Below are positions 32,336 to 42,360 of a stretch of DNA of 64,000 bases, piece after piece. This stretch comes from Petunia secreta (Eukaryota; Streptophyta; Magnoliopsida; Solanales; Solanaceae): the NCBI GenBank assembly GCA_029990175.1, contig JARKIP010000017.1, forward strand, positions 34,025,001 to 34,089,000. Reading direction: 5' to 3'. Every line of letters begins with the position of its first letter. Within the stretch, counting starts at the first letter, position 1. The notes beneath the pieces are model-generated. The model made no database searches. It worked only from the letters and a program-made list of their open reading frames with translations, and was not told where the DNA came from. A program made the position numbers and the translations under genes.

Positions 32336-33300
32336 GTAATTTGTAAATGCAAGCTGCAATATCTTTGATAAATTTCTTCCCATCCACTGGCGAAGCAATA
32401 AAGCAAATGCGAAGGCATAGTGCAAAGCATTTTCAACAATCTTGACAAATCAACTGGCAAGCCGGTCGGGCATGAAGCAAGGAGGGTCTTGGAATTGATT
32501 GTCTACAAATCAGCTGGTGATCCGGTCCGGCACAAAGCAAGGAGGGTTTCAGGGCTGACATGTTAACCTGTTAAGCTAAAAGTAAAGCAGTTCATAATAT
32601 AAAGCAAGTGCAAAGTAATAATTGAAAGCAAGTGCAAAGCAATTTGAACATCTTGACAAATCAACTGGCAAGCCGGTCGGGCATGAAGCAAGAAGGGTCT
32701 TGGAATTGATTGTCTACAAATCAGCTGGTGATCCGATCCGGCACAAAACAAGGAGGGTCTCAGGGCTGACCTGTTAACCTGAAAGTAAAGCAAGTTATAA
32801 TATGAAGCAAGTACAAAGGCATAATTGAAAGCAAGTGCCAAGCAATTTAGCGTAAAATGTAAAGCAACGCAAAAGCGATTTAGCGAATCAATAGGCGTGA
32901 AAGTCCAACAAGGGAGAAGTCCCGCCTGGTGGTCAACCTGAAAAATGTAAAGCAAGGCATCAATTTTAAAGCAAGTGCGACGACATAATTTAAAGCAAGT
33001 ACAATGAAAAGTAGTGCGGGAATATAGAGCAATGCAAGAGCCATTTGGCGAACCAATAGGCGAGATAGTCCAACAAAGGGAATTCTCGTAGCCGATGGTC
33101 AACCTGAAAGAGTAAAACAAGGCGTTAATTTTAAAGCAAGTGCGAAGGCATAATTCAAAATAAGTGCAAAGCAAAGTAGTGCGGAAATGTAGTCAGTGCG
33201 ATAGCCATTGATAAATCAATTGGCGAGACAATCCGGCAAGGATGGCCTTGTGCGGATTATAGCCTGAAACAAAGCGATGCCCTATTCGGCTTAGTTTTGA
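32336..33300 (-). repeat. Imperfect long-period repeats with AAAGCAAGTGC and CAACTGGCAAGCCGG
   Basis: A block of about 230 bp (around 32390-32570) containing AAATCAACTGGCAAGCCGGT and AAATCAGCTGGTGATCCG is repeated at about 32640-32780. More diverged units with CCAATAGGCG and GTCAACCTGAAA lie at 32880-33130. No coding function. Confidence 0.7.
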
Positions 33301-33383
33301 AAACACAAAACAATCCTTGACTTTGTCGCCTATTAGGAATGAAAGTCATAGAGGTAGAAATGCCGCCTGTTCGGCAATAACTC

Positions 33384-33662
33384 ATGACAAAGCATAATGC
33401 TTTAAGTCATGAAAAGGGCAATGCGACGCAATTTGCAAGGCAACTCGGATGCGCGTTCAATAAATTGTTCATCCATAATGCGAATGATCCTTTCATTGCA
33501 AGCTTTCATGTTCCTGCTCTCAAAGAAAAATTGTTAGCTCTGGGGAGGAAAGGGGAAGCGTTTGATTTGTGCATACTTCATCCTGATCTTGCTGCTTCCT
33601 CGTCTTCATTGGACTTGGATTTGCAAATTGCTTTCAGAAACTTGGCTCATGAACTCAAATAG
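33384..33662 (+). CDS. Unidentified 92-codon ORF antisense to the 10.4-kb element
   Basis: The frame reads NKLFIHNANDPFIASFHVPA, then an LGRKGEAFDLCILHPDLAAS segment and a Ser/Leu-rich tail, ending HELK. I do not recognise a domain. It is the least repetitive, most protein-like frame in this element and lies antisense to it, as aORFs do in some Tat elements. It could equally be chance. No promoter or coding bias was established. Confidence 0.2.
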   Translation: MTKHNALSHEKGNATQFARQLGCAFNKLFIHNANDPFIASFHVPALKEKLLALGRKGEAFDLCILHPDLAASSSSLDLDLQIAFRNLAHELK

Positions 33663-33974
33663 CATAGACTTTGAAAAATAGAGGCAAGATAAAATATTTT
33701 AATGCGGATGCAAATAAAGTCAAAGATGCATTTTGAAAATTTTGCCTTGACTTAAACTTGTAATATATTTTAAAACAAACCGAACGTCCTTTGTCTTAGA
33801 CTTTGCACTGTTTGCTTAACCAATCTCAAAATTCTTGCCAACTCATCCTTAATACCCCAACTCCGCTTCTTGCAAAATTCTGCCCCAGTTATTATCTTTC
33901 GCATCTCCAACTCGTTTTGCAAAAATTGCCCCAGTTGCCCTTCTTGAGGGAAAATGAAAACTTAAATGCTAAAG

Positions 33975-34034
33975 GGTCGAGCCCGATGGGGGAGCCTACG
34001 TATCCCTCCTTGGGAATCAGACCGTGTGTAGTTC
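33975..34034 (-). other. Conserved Tat hairpin motif, copy 3
   Basis: On the minus strand GAACTACACACGG and GGGATACGTAGGC flank a loop with TCTGATTCCC. The core CTAC pairs with GTAG (33996-33999 with 34028-34031). GGGCTCGACCC follows. It has the same sense relative to the element as the other copies. Confidence 0.58.
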
Positions 34035-34079
34035 TGCATCACTGCTTCAACGCCATATACCAATAAAATAAAAGCTACC

Positions 34080-34980
34080 CCAGTTGAAGTTCTAACAGAT
34101 AGTGCGATATCCAAAGAGCACAGACAATAACTTTCAGTGCATCGATTTAAATTGTTCAGTTGTTTTGCCATACGTTACAAGCAAAGTTTTGACAGGTTTA
34201 TCAATTTTAATTTTGCAATGGAAACAAATGCAAGCGTAAATAACATAATAAGAATGCGATGAATTTTATTTCAACTTTCATAAATTCAAAATGAGTTGAT
34301 TCAGAATAACATAAGCTTTAAAGTACAATGCAATTCAGGGCCTCAATCTGAATTAAAATTGAAAACAATGCTACTAAGTTCAATCGCCAAGTTCTTTCAA
34401 GCAATGCCATTAGCTTCTGGTACTGCACCGTTCACGAGCTAGAGCGTCTACCATCAATCACATCTCGAAACCTTTGCATGGTGGATGATCTGCCACTTTA
34501 CAAATCCAACATTTGATAGAGAAGTAAACAAAACAAAAGAAACCTCACAAAGGGTAACTAAGATAGTTTGCATGCCATTCATAGAATTGCATACAAGCAA
34601 GCAACACCTAGTATTTGACGCATTTTGAGCAAATAAAGCAAGACAAACAATTAACATGTGACAATCACAAGTAGTTGAGCGTAAATAAATATGCAAACGC
34701 GTCCTACCCTGCAAGGTACCTCTTTGTGCTAGAGGTAAGCCTAAGATACGCAAACAAGTGGTAACGAAAAATAGTTCATGCCAGTTTTGAGCAATTCAGA
34801 CTTAGAGTAAGCAATAGATAATAACAATAATCGATAACAATCATCTCTCCGCCTTGACACTGCAATTCCGTTATCCCAACTAACTTCCAAAAGTTGGTAT
34901 CAACTCGAAATTTTAACACAGCTCATGTTTTTCACAACATCGGCACAAAATTCTAAAACCCAAATGCCTAAAACCCGAAA
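34080..34980 (-). other. Internal region of the 10.4-kb element, no gene seen
   Basis: AT-rich, with no protein motif in six frames that I could recognise. This includes the section where pol would be expected. Confidence 0.5.
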
Positions 34981-35099
34981 CAATCCTCCATAGCTTTTAC
35001 AAGCATCCACACTCCTCCAAGCACAACTCCCAATTGCTTTACAACATCCAGGGAGAAATTTCCAACTGCCTCCACAATACCAGACTGCAAATCAAGAAA

Positions 35100-35460
35100 G
35101 GCGCCAATCGGCCTTTCAAAATAAAACCTCACTGGTCCTCGGCTTTAGACAAACCTCTCAGCCTCCTAGGTTTTGCAAGGCTCACCGACCTTGTTCATAG
35201 GGCTCCTCACTGGTCCTCGGCTTTAATCAAGCCTCTCAGTTTCCTAGTTAGCCAAGACCGCACTGGTCTTCAAGGAGGGACCCCACTGGTCATTCAAAGA
35301 CACAGGGGCTTCGCTCTCCTAGTATGCGACAAGCATACTTCAATTTTTATATAGTTGCAGCTGGATAATCAACATAGGCCTGCACACACGCGAAGCCACT
35401 CACGAGAGGGACCCCACTGATCCTTTTAAAGACAACAGGGGCTTCGCCTCTTAGATCTCA
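35100..35460 (-). repeat. Diverged repeats with CTCACTGGTCCTCGGCTTTA
   Basis: CACTGGTCYTC blocks recur near 35130, 35208, 35248 and 35283, and CACTGATCC near 35416. They are interleaved with GGGGCTTCGCTC or GGGGCTTCGCCTC. The repeat is loosely tandem, in the leader half of the element. Confidence 0.6.
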
Positions 35461-36122
35461 CTACACCAGTCCATCTCCAAAACACAAACCAACTAAATCT
35501 GCCTAACTTCCCCCGGACTGCAATTCTGTCTATAATCTCAATTTCGCTAAATTCTTCCATTTTCTGACCTAAAAGACAACATAGAAGACAAAATTCCAAA
35601 TCTGATTTTGCTCAAAACATGGTTAGGACTGAGGATTCGTCATCACACAGCACATAATATGCATTGTCGTTAGGTTTCAAAAACCCGTTGACATAAGGGC
35701 GGTTTCCTAACTATGGAGGCGGTACCACGGACCGGGTCCAGACTAAGGTGTAAATGCATGCATGCTCCTAAAAGCTCCATCTAAGAGTGGGCTAACGGTT
35801 GAGGCTAACAGGTGAGTGGCAGGCGGCATCGTGGTCGAATAACTCCCACGACAATCCGCCGGTACACCAACTCGTCAAGGGGTTCTTTAGTGGAAGAAAG
35901 TGCGGGTGCGTATGCACACACCTCGCGGGTATTTGAGTGAGAATGCAAGAGGTTCCCAGGAGTGGGGGAAATATGAACGGAATGCCAGTTTATATGTGCA
36001 CAAATAAGAGTGTAGTGACATACGTTTCGTGGCACACAAATAAACAGATATAATAAAGCAAAAATAAATTAAGCATGCTAGTTGCAAATAATTGGAAACA
36101 TTTATGGTCAAAACCTTTATTG
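35461..36122 (-). other. Leader region of the 10.4-kb element
   Basis: Sequence between the repeats and the PBS. GC content is higher near 35690-35890. No gag start was found. Confidence 0.5.
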
Positions 36123-36141
36123 TTCCCCAGCGGAGTCGCCA
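36123..36141 (-). other. Primer-binding site of the 10.4-kb element
   Basis: The minus strand reads TGGCGACTCCGCTGGGGAA three bases after the LTR end. It begins with the TGG expected from a tRNA CCA end. The tRNA species was not determined. Confidence 0.8.
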
Positions 36142-36144
36142 CGC

Positions 36145-38590
36145 TGTTGAACCCCAAAAATTACCCCGAAAAGGATAAATTCCGAAATATCGACAGGATG
36201 GGCTAACTCTTTTGGAGTTTTTGGAGTCCCCACCCAATTTAAGGAAAACAGGGAACCAAATTAGCAAATGCGTGCAAAAACTCCGTTTTTATAAAAGACG
36301 GTCTTTCTTTCAGAGATTCTAAAGGTAAGAGGTTTTATTAATTTCGGAAGAAGGTTTTTAAGGCACTTCCGAAATTCCGTAAAATACGGTTAATCCGACA
36401 GGTTTCCAAAATATTTGCAAATATACTTTTCTAGAAAATTTATCTAAAATAATTAATTGAAATAAAACTTGTTCATGAAAAATATTTTAATTTGCACGCA
36501 TTTTGCTAATTTGCCCCAGTTTGCGATAAATTAAATAATGACTTCAAAAATAAAAGGATAATGCACATAAAGTAAAGCAATATGCCAAGTAATCAAATAT
36601 TATTGATAAATAAAGTATTTTACAGATTTATTTGCATAAATATCCAAGGAAAGTAATGCGAAGTTTAAAGATAAAACCCAGGAAATGATCAACTCGCGGG
36701 AGCCTTGGATTTTCTAAAATTCCTAAGTCTTATTTCTGAATGCTTGGGTCCGAATTCAATCCTAACGACTCCAATGCAACGGAAGTTAGCCAAAAAGCGT
36801 TCCCGAATTGCTCATGCCAAGATGTACCTCGCAATAAAATGGGAATTTAAACTAAATTAGTACGATAATAAAGTGTAATAATTAATAAAATAAAATAACA
36901 ATAATAATAATAATAATAGAATATACAATAATAATAGTAATAATAATAAAAATAAAGGGGTTGTTTTTGTAAAATTCAGGCTCAGATTTGTATGGCGCGT
37001 CATGTAGAGGCTCGGGATTTGGTACGGTTGCAAACACGGAGCCCGGGCCGTGTTGCCATGCCAAAGCACCAAACCCACTACTCTATTCGACTTGCTTTGC
37101 ATTAATTTCATACTTTCATCATCGCCTTTTGCTTTAGGGACACGGGAACGGGACGGTTCAAGTGTAGTATCCGTTCGAAAATCTGTCAATTCATTGTCCG
37201 TCAATTCCTTGTGTATGCCTCAATACGTATATATGTATTTTCATTGGCCAGCGCAGTATCGGTTCAATATCAGTCCATAAGTCTCAAATAAATTATTTTC
37301 ATAGGCCTAATTAGCGTCCCAGCTGTTCAGATTAATGCTAAATCAGGCATAGCAAATACCAACGGGAACTGCAAAACTTCACAAAAGGGATTAGTGGGAG
37401 CAACGGGCCCCAGCCAATGGAATAAACAAGGTCAAAGAGCAAAGCAACATAACAGATCAGATTCAAACAACAATGTCAAACAGAGTGAATCACAGCAAAG
37501 CCTAGTAAACTGTATCAACTCAGCACTCGAGACAAAATGGCAAAGCCAGTGAAAACATTAAATCTAGCAAGTCAAAGACAGTACCAAGTCTCACATATAC
37601 CAGTCAAGTCCTTCCGGTGGCAGCACCACAGTAATTAACATGGTAACAACCCAAATCAAATAATAATCCAAAAACAAACAATCCTCCTTGATTCCAAATA
37701 ACCAAACCCGGTAGATCTTGCAACGGGTCAAGCGGGATCCGCACAAAACAACCACAACAGTGACGACAACTGGAAACGGAGGAGCGACACCGGCTGAGTA
37801 GCGGCATCACTGCGACTCCGGTGGAAGCTTCATCACTCGAAATAGTATCGGAACAGTGAAAAAAAAAAGAACCACAAGCAGCAAACTTAAACTAAAAGAA
37901 GTAAAGTAATATACTAAACAATAATGTAACACGAAATCCTCTTCAAATTTTGATGTTTCTTGATAACACTAACAGACATCTTGCGTACAAAGCAAAACCA
38001 GAGAGAGAGAACAATGAGAGAGGCAAAAAAGGAGCTAAAAAAATGAAGGGGAAATAGGGTTTATATAGAAAGGGGTTAAGGTGTAGTGTGGGATGAATGG
38101 GTCTGATTTTGGGTTTGTGTGTGCGAGTTGTTATGTGCGTATGTGGGTGTCGGGTTTTGAGGCTTGGGGTGTGTGGATGAGGAAGATGAGAGGGGTTCCA
38201 TTTTTGGTGTCTTAATGTGGAGGAGATGATGAGGGATTGTGGAGAGAAGATCAAGTGTGTGGATAGGGGGCGCAGCTGATATATAAAAAATGTGTGTAGG
38301 GTTTTTTTTTTTTTTTTTTGATAAGGGAAGATGGTGAATAATGGGTTGGGTTTTTTTTTTTTGTTATATGGGCTTTGCGGAAATGATTTTAAATTGTAAT
38401 TTAAGAATAGATTTAGCCCTTTATTAAATTAAACAAATAATTATATAGCACGCTGCAAATGAAGGGACGACTTGCGATTTTGGTCATTTCCCTTTAAAAT
38501 TAGCTATTTATTTGCAATCTTCAAAATTAAACTTAATTTTAAAATTATTATACTTTTAATTAAAATCCGGGAAAAAAATGGGTGTCAACA
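36145..38590 (-). repeat. 5' LTR of the 10.4-kb element
   Basis: Partner of 28197-30652. The PBS lies on its left and the TATAT duplication on its right. The internal (ATA)n tract at 36898-36955 is shorter than in the other LTR, and T runs near 38306 and 38350 are longer. Confidence 0.92.
38056..38067 (-). promoter_or_regulatory. TATA box with adjoining telobox-like motif in the 5' LTR (also 30128-30139)
   Basis: The minus strand reads TATATAAACCCT followed by ATTTCCCC. A canonical TATATAA in this LTR is the likely promoter of the element. The overlapping AAACCCTA matches a telobox. Assignment is by motif. Confidence 0.6.
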
Positions 38591-38595
38591 TATAT

Positions 38596-38984
38596 GCGAG
38601 TGAATAAATCTGTATAAATTTTCAGATTTCTTTAGTATTAAAGATGTTTATATAAATTTTTACCTTTTTTGTGTATATTTTTGTATTTCTCTCATTGCCT
38701 ACGCATTTATCTATGTATATTCATGTATAATTTATTTTTGGGAGGAGATTTGTATGTATAAACTAGTTAAAACAATTGTTTAAGTAAAAATCAACAATAT
38801 AACTTCAGTGATATACAAAAAAGTAACAACACTTCTGGCTCGGTGTCAGGGCAGGGAGAGATTTGGTAGCTTAGATTTTTTATTTTGAATGAGTACTTAA
38901 ATTTGTAATTTTAGGGATGGGTGCTATGCATGAAAAAATATATATGGTCTGTTGTTTGTAATTTTGGATAGTGGGCTGTCTATT
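38596..38984. other. AT-rich spacer, no gene
   Basis: Continuation of the sequence at 28191 beyond the nested element. Many TGTATAAA-like words, no coding match. Confidence 0.45.
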
Positions 38985-39290
38985 TCTAAAAATTTCAAAG
39001 AATTTCACTACATGTACCCCTTATCCTTGGTTATGATTTTTTGTATCCACTTAAGACTGATTTAGCAAAATGGCATCGGTAAGAAACACTTCACGTTATA
39101 AATTTATAAGTGTTTCCTCAGGGAAAACACTTCAAGTATAAATTGCAAGTGCTGCCTGCAAGGCGGCACTTAAAGTTATCTTGAAAGAATGGTGATAGAG
39201 ATAAAAGGTCAACTACTGTCCCCGTGGGTGCACTTGTCAAGTTAGTGAGGTCATTTTTGTAAAACTACGGTGTCATGTTTTGTAAATTGG
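38985..39290 (-). repeat. Array of 25-nt palindromes, copy B (inverted)
   Basis: The reverse complement aligns with 5815-6230 end to end: same flanks (acatgtagtgaaa and ccaatttacaaaa), same spacers (GCAATTTATACTTG) and a shared ACCTTTTATCTCT stretch. Intact 25-nt palindromes lie at 39108-39132 and 39147-39171. The two or three units of copy A nearest its left end are reduced here to a single half (TGCACCCACGGGG). Confidence 0.8.
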
Positions 39291-39800
39291 CTCATTTGCA
39301 AAAATATGACACGGGAAGCAATGGTTTGCATTTTTGCCTGCTCTAACCGATGGTTTGCAAAAATGTCACAGCTAAGATTTAATGGAAAAAATCTAGGGCC
39401 AAGACTTGCCTTTATATTTTTCCCCTTTTCAACATTTATCCCTTCAAGTATTGGCAATAGGCAATACTTTCCGCACTTGGCCGTAAGTCTTGGCAAAAAG
39501 GCAAGACTTGCCATTGACCCCTGCTCGATTTACCAACACTTGAACGACAAGTGTTGGCAAAAAGGCAACATTTGCCGCACTTCGTCGTAAGTCTTGGCAA
39601 TTGCCCCTTCCAGTTTTCTCTGCATTCTCGCCATATAATTTGAAGTATTAGCAAAACAGCACTTGCCCTTGAAGTATAGCCAATTTCCAAGACTTACAAA
39701 ATTTTTGCCTTGAAATCTTGCTTCCGGACTAAATAAGGGAATTTTGCTAAAACATTCCTTACCGCGGGCAATTTTTAAAACCACTCTTTATAGAGGGCAT
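39291..39800. repeat. Third palindrome array, AAGTNTTGGC type
   Basis: Imperfect palindromes lie at 39446-39469 (24 nt), 39485-39509 (25 nt) and 39549-39573 (25 nt), with a weaker one at 39643-39664. Arms differ between units but match within each: GTATTGgc/gCAATAC, GTCTTGgc/gCAAGAC, GTGTTGgc/gCAACAt. It adjoins copy B and shares its design but little sequence. Confidence 0.65.
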
Positions 39801-40083
39801 GCGATGAAATTTTTTGTTGTAAATTCCTCTAAAATTTGCCTTTTTTTTACGCCCAGAGGCCTCGGCGAGGTGCCACATTAATTTTTAATCATAGCGGTAA
39901 AAAAATTTAAGTTTTAGATGCATCACCAAAACACGAAAAAAGTCATGATAACCTACCAAGTCTTTATAGGTAAGCTTTTGAGTGTGTCATAAATTCTAAC
40001 AAAATTATGAGGACTTTTTCCATATTCTGGCGATAGGGCTCCATATTATGGTGATAAGAGCTGAAACTTAAATAAACTTGTAA
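39801..40083. other. Spacer, nothing recognised
   Basis: AT-rich with no gene or repeat that I could identify. Confidence 0.4.
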
Positions 40084-40263
40084 GGGTCATTTGGTACAAG
40101 ATACGATTATAATAATTTTGGGATTATAATTCCATATAGTATATGAGATAGATAATTTCAGAATTATAATCTCATTTTTTTGAAATATCCCATCTTATCC
40201 TTGCTACCAATCACAAATTTAATTTTGGAACTGTAATCTCTAGTCCCTCCTACCGAACGACCC
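40084..40263. mobile_element. MITE with GGGTCATTTGGTA inverted ends
   Basis: Left end GGGTCATTTGGTA and right end TACCGAACGACCC are inverted repeats with two mismatches over 13 bp, enclosing 180 bp of AT-rich sequence. The ends resemble PIF/Harbinger-like MITEs, but the flanking TAA and GTTA do not give a clean TWA duplication, so the superfamily is provisional. Confidence 0.62.
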
Positions 40264-40431
40264 GTTAGTGAAAGCAAGAAATGTGATAATGGAGTTAATT
40301 CCTAAAATGGTCACTGAACTATTGATAAGTATTGGACAATAAATATCACTCAACTTTTCTAAAATACCTTAAAAAGTCATTCTCCTAAATTGTGGGTTAA
40401 AGGTCACCGAAAAATGCTTACATGGAACTTT

Positions 40432-40565
40432 ACAACAACAACATACCCAGTGTATCCCACAAGTGGGGTCTGGGGAGGGTGAGATGTACACAGACCTTAC
40501 TCCCAACAAAGTGGACAGGTTGTTTCCGATAGACCCTCAGCTAGAAAAAAAGGAACATGAGAAAA
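40432..40565 (-). mobile_element. TS-type Solanaceae SINE
   Basis: The minus strand reads GGGTCTATCGGAAACAACCT, then AGGTCTGTGTACATCTCACC, CAGACCCCACTTGTGG and a (TTG)n tail, the 3' body of the Solanaceae TS SINE as I remember it. A perfect 16-bp duplication, GCTTACATGGAACTTT, flanks it (40416-40431 and 40566-40581). The tRNA-like head is not evident, so it may be 5'-truncated. Confidence 0.82.
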
Positions 40566-40594
40566 GCTTACATGGAACTTTATTTTAGTTTTTT

Positions 40595-40860
40595 TCAAGC
40601 ATATTTTAGTTCTTTTTATTAAAAGTTAATCTAATAAATATTTTAATTTTTTTTAAATACCAACTTATTTATTTTTGAAATACCCACATACTACTTGACC
40701 CAAAATGGGTCTTCTTAAGACTACTTTAGTTTAGTTCTTTTTATTAAAAGTGAATCCAATAAATATTTTAATTTTTTTTAAATATCAAAATATTTATTTA
40801 TGAAATACCCGCATGCTTCTTGACCCAAAACGGGTCTTCTTAAGATTATTTGAACGAGTT
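40595..40860. repeat. Direct duplication inside the foldback element
   Basis: About 130 bp (AGTTCTTTTTATTAAAAG to GGGTCTTCTTAAGA) occurs twice in tandem, around 40608-40720 and 40733-40845, with roughly 10 percent divergence. The right arm near 41110-41215 matches one unit in inverse orientation. Confidence 0.75.
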
Positions 40861-41461
40861 TTAATAATATATATTATTTGTGTTCTCAAGTCATGATATA
40901 AGGAAAATACAAGATAAATTCTAAATTCTCCCAAAAGACAACTCTCTTTCCATAAAAGGTTAATATTAAAATTTTTTAACAAACAAAAACTTGTCTAAAT
41001 GTCTCACCAAACCTTGTGAGCGCCATTGCCAACAAAAAAGAGTAACATACTATACTGAAATAAGTTTTTATATAATCTCAATAAGAGTAACATACTGCGC
41101 CTTTTTTCTGCATTTCTTGAGAAGACCCGTTTTGGGTCAAGTAGCATGTGTGCATTTCATAAATAAATAATTTGATATTTAAAAAATTAAATTATTTATT
41201 GGATTCATTTTTATCACAAAAATTTATGTCAGCATTTTTTGGTGACCTTTAACATACAATTTAGAAGAATGACTTTTTAAAGTATGTTGGATAAGTTGAA
41301 TGATATTTTTGTCCCAAACAAAAAAAAGGTGATTTTTTAAAATACTTATCAATAGTTCAGTGACAATTTTAGGAATTAAGTCTGCGATAATGGCACAAAA
41401 GTGTATTATTTTCTGAATCTTTTTACCAACTTTTACGGCAATGGTTCAGTACTAACTTGTA

Positions 41462-41700
41462 CTCCCTCCGTTCCAAAATGGTTGTCGTAGTTTGACTTGG
41501 AGCGAAATTTAATAAATGTAGTAAGACTTTTGAAATTTGTGGTAAAAAATAAGCCATATATAAATATGTGGCTATAAAGTATTTCATTAAGGGTAAAGTA
41601 GCAGTTTCAACTCAAAAATATTTCCAAATTTAGAATTGTGTCATTGTTTTTGGAACAGACTAATAAGGAAACTAAAACAACCATTTTGGAACGAAGCTAG
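41462..41700. mobile_element. Stowaway-like MITE
   Basis: Left end CTCCCTCCGTTCCAAAATGG and right end CCATTTTGGAACGAAGCTAG are inverted repeats, flanked by TA on both sides (41460-41461 and 41701-41702). CTCCCTCCGT ends with TA duplications are diagnostic of Stowaway (Tc1/mariner-derived) MITEs. It lies just upstream of the TRB gene's teloboxes. Confidence 0.85.
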
Positions 41701-41757
41701 TACTAAAATTTAAACATTGGCCCTACAACTTCTGCGCATTTGGCAAAACTTGGTCCC

Positions 41758-41791
41758 TAGGGTTTCATATTAATTCTCGTTCTTAGGGTTT
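41758..41791 (+). promoter_or_regulatory. Two telobox motifs upstream of the TRB gene
   Basis: TAGGGTTT at 41758-41765 and TTAGGGTTT at 41783-41791 (AAACCCTAA on the other strand) are telobox elements. They are common near the transcription starts of plant growth and translation genes and are bound by TRB proteins in Arabidopsis. They precede a GC-richer stretch (41805-41860) that may be the first, untranslated exon, ending at a possible donor near 41861. Confidence 0.6.
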
Positions 41792-42225
41792 CAAAATTCA
41801 ACTGTTAACCGTCGTCGACGACACGCCGGCGACTTACAACACCGTCACAAACTCATCGCTGGTACTAAATCAGAAATTTTCATTTTTTCTCTCTATAAAC
41901 GTCGATTTATTTTTTCGTCATTTTTAATTAAATCAGTTAATAAATCTGAGTTCTTTGTTGTGAATTACCTGCAAACAGTTTCAATTTGATATATTATTGT
42001 GTAGTATATGAAGGATTTGTAACAAATTAGCAAAATTATCCATTTAAGCATTTGTATAAGGAACAAATTGAAACTCAGTAATTTGTAGATACTGGAGATG
42101 GTGATCTCATTTTTTTATAGTATTCCAACCGTGTCGAGTGGCATTTTAGAGCTGTTCACAAGTTCTTAAATAAAAAGCTTAATTGAATTATGATGAACTG
42201 TGGTCTAATATTGTACTTCTGAATT

Positions 42226-42360
42226 AGCCTCCGGGCTTTCATCTAGTGGTAAGAGCATGACTTAGGCACACTTCACACCTTCGAATCCTACCGCAAAATA
42301 AGTATTCACTGAGTTTTCTTACCATGCACCATAGGCACTCCGGGAGTTTTCTTTAAAAAG
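42226..42360 (+). mobile_element. tRNA-derived SINE in the TRB 5' intron
   Basis: A box-A-like TAGTGGTAAGAG (42244-42255) and a box-B-like TTCGAATCC (42280-42288) are spaced as in a tRNA. They follow GCCTCCGGGCTTTCATC and precede a non-tRNA tail. It does not fold as a full tRNA, so a SINE head is the better call. The 3' end and target duplication are unclear. Confidence 0.6.

Larger units (their letters stand above)
28197..38590 (-). mobile_element. Non-coding Tat-like LTR element (large retrotransposon derivative), 10.4 kb
   Basis: Two 2.45-kb LTRs (TGTTGACACC...GGGGTTCAACA read on the minus strand) enclose 5.5 kb without gag or pol. The PBS (36123-36141) lies beside the right-hand LTR and the PPT (30653-30665) beside the left-hand one, so it is transcribed right to left. 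Its PBS type, its PPT and its hairpin motif match those of the 9091-24384 element, although the LTRs are unrelated in sequence. The LTRs differ from each other more than those of the 9091 element, roughly 1-2 percent by eye, suggesting an earlier insertion. Confidence 0.9.
40293..41385. mobile_element. Foldback-type DNA element with long inverted repeats
   Basis: The left end (AGTTAATTCCTAAAATGGTC plus ACTGAACTATTGATAAGTAT) is inverted at the right end near 41341-41380. Inverted similarity extends inward several hundred bp, including GACCCRTTTTGGGTCAAG blocks at about 40700, 40830 and 41130. GATAATGG occurs just outside both ends (40285-40292 and 41386-41393), an 8-bp duplication compatible with hAT or Mutator-like insertion. 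It has no coding capacity and a SINE is nested at 40432. Confidence 0.7.

Noticed and set aside
32563..33174. 203-codon minus-strand frame
   Set aside because: It spans the imperfect AAAGCAAGTGC repeats and repeats its own peptide. No domain recognised.
42226..42300. tRNA gene from A-box and B-box matches
   Set aside because: It lacks a complete cloverleaf and acceptor stem. A SINE head fits better.
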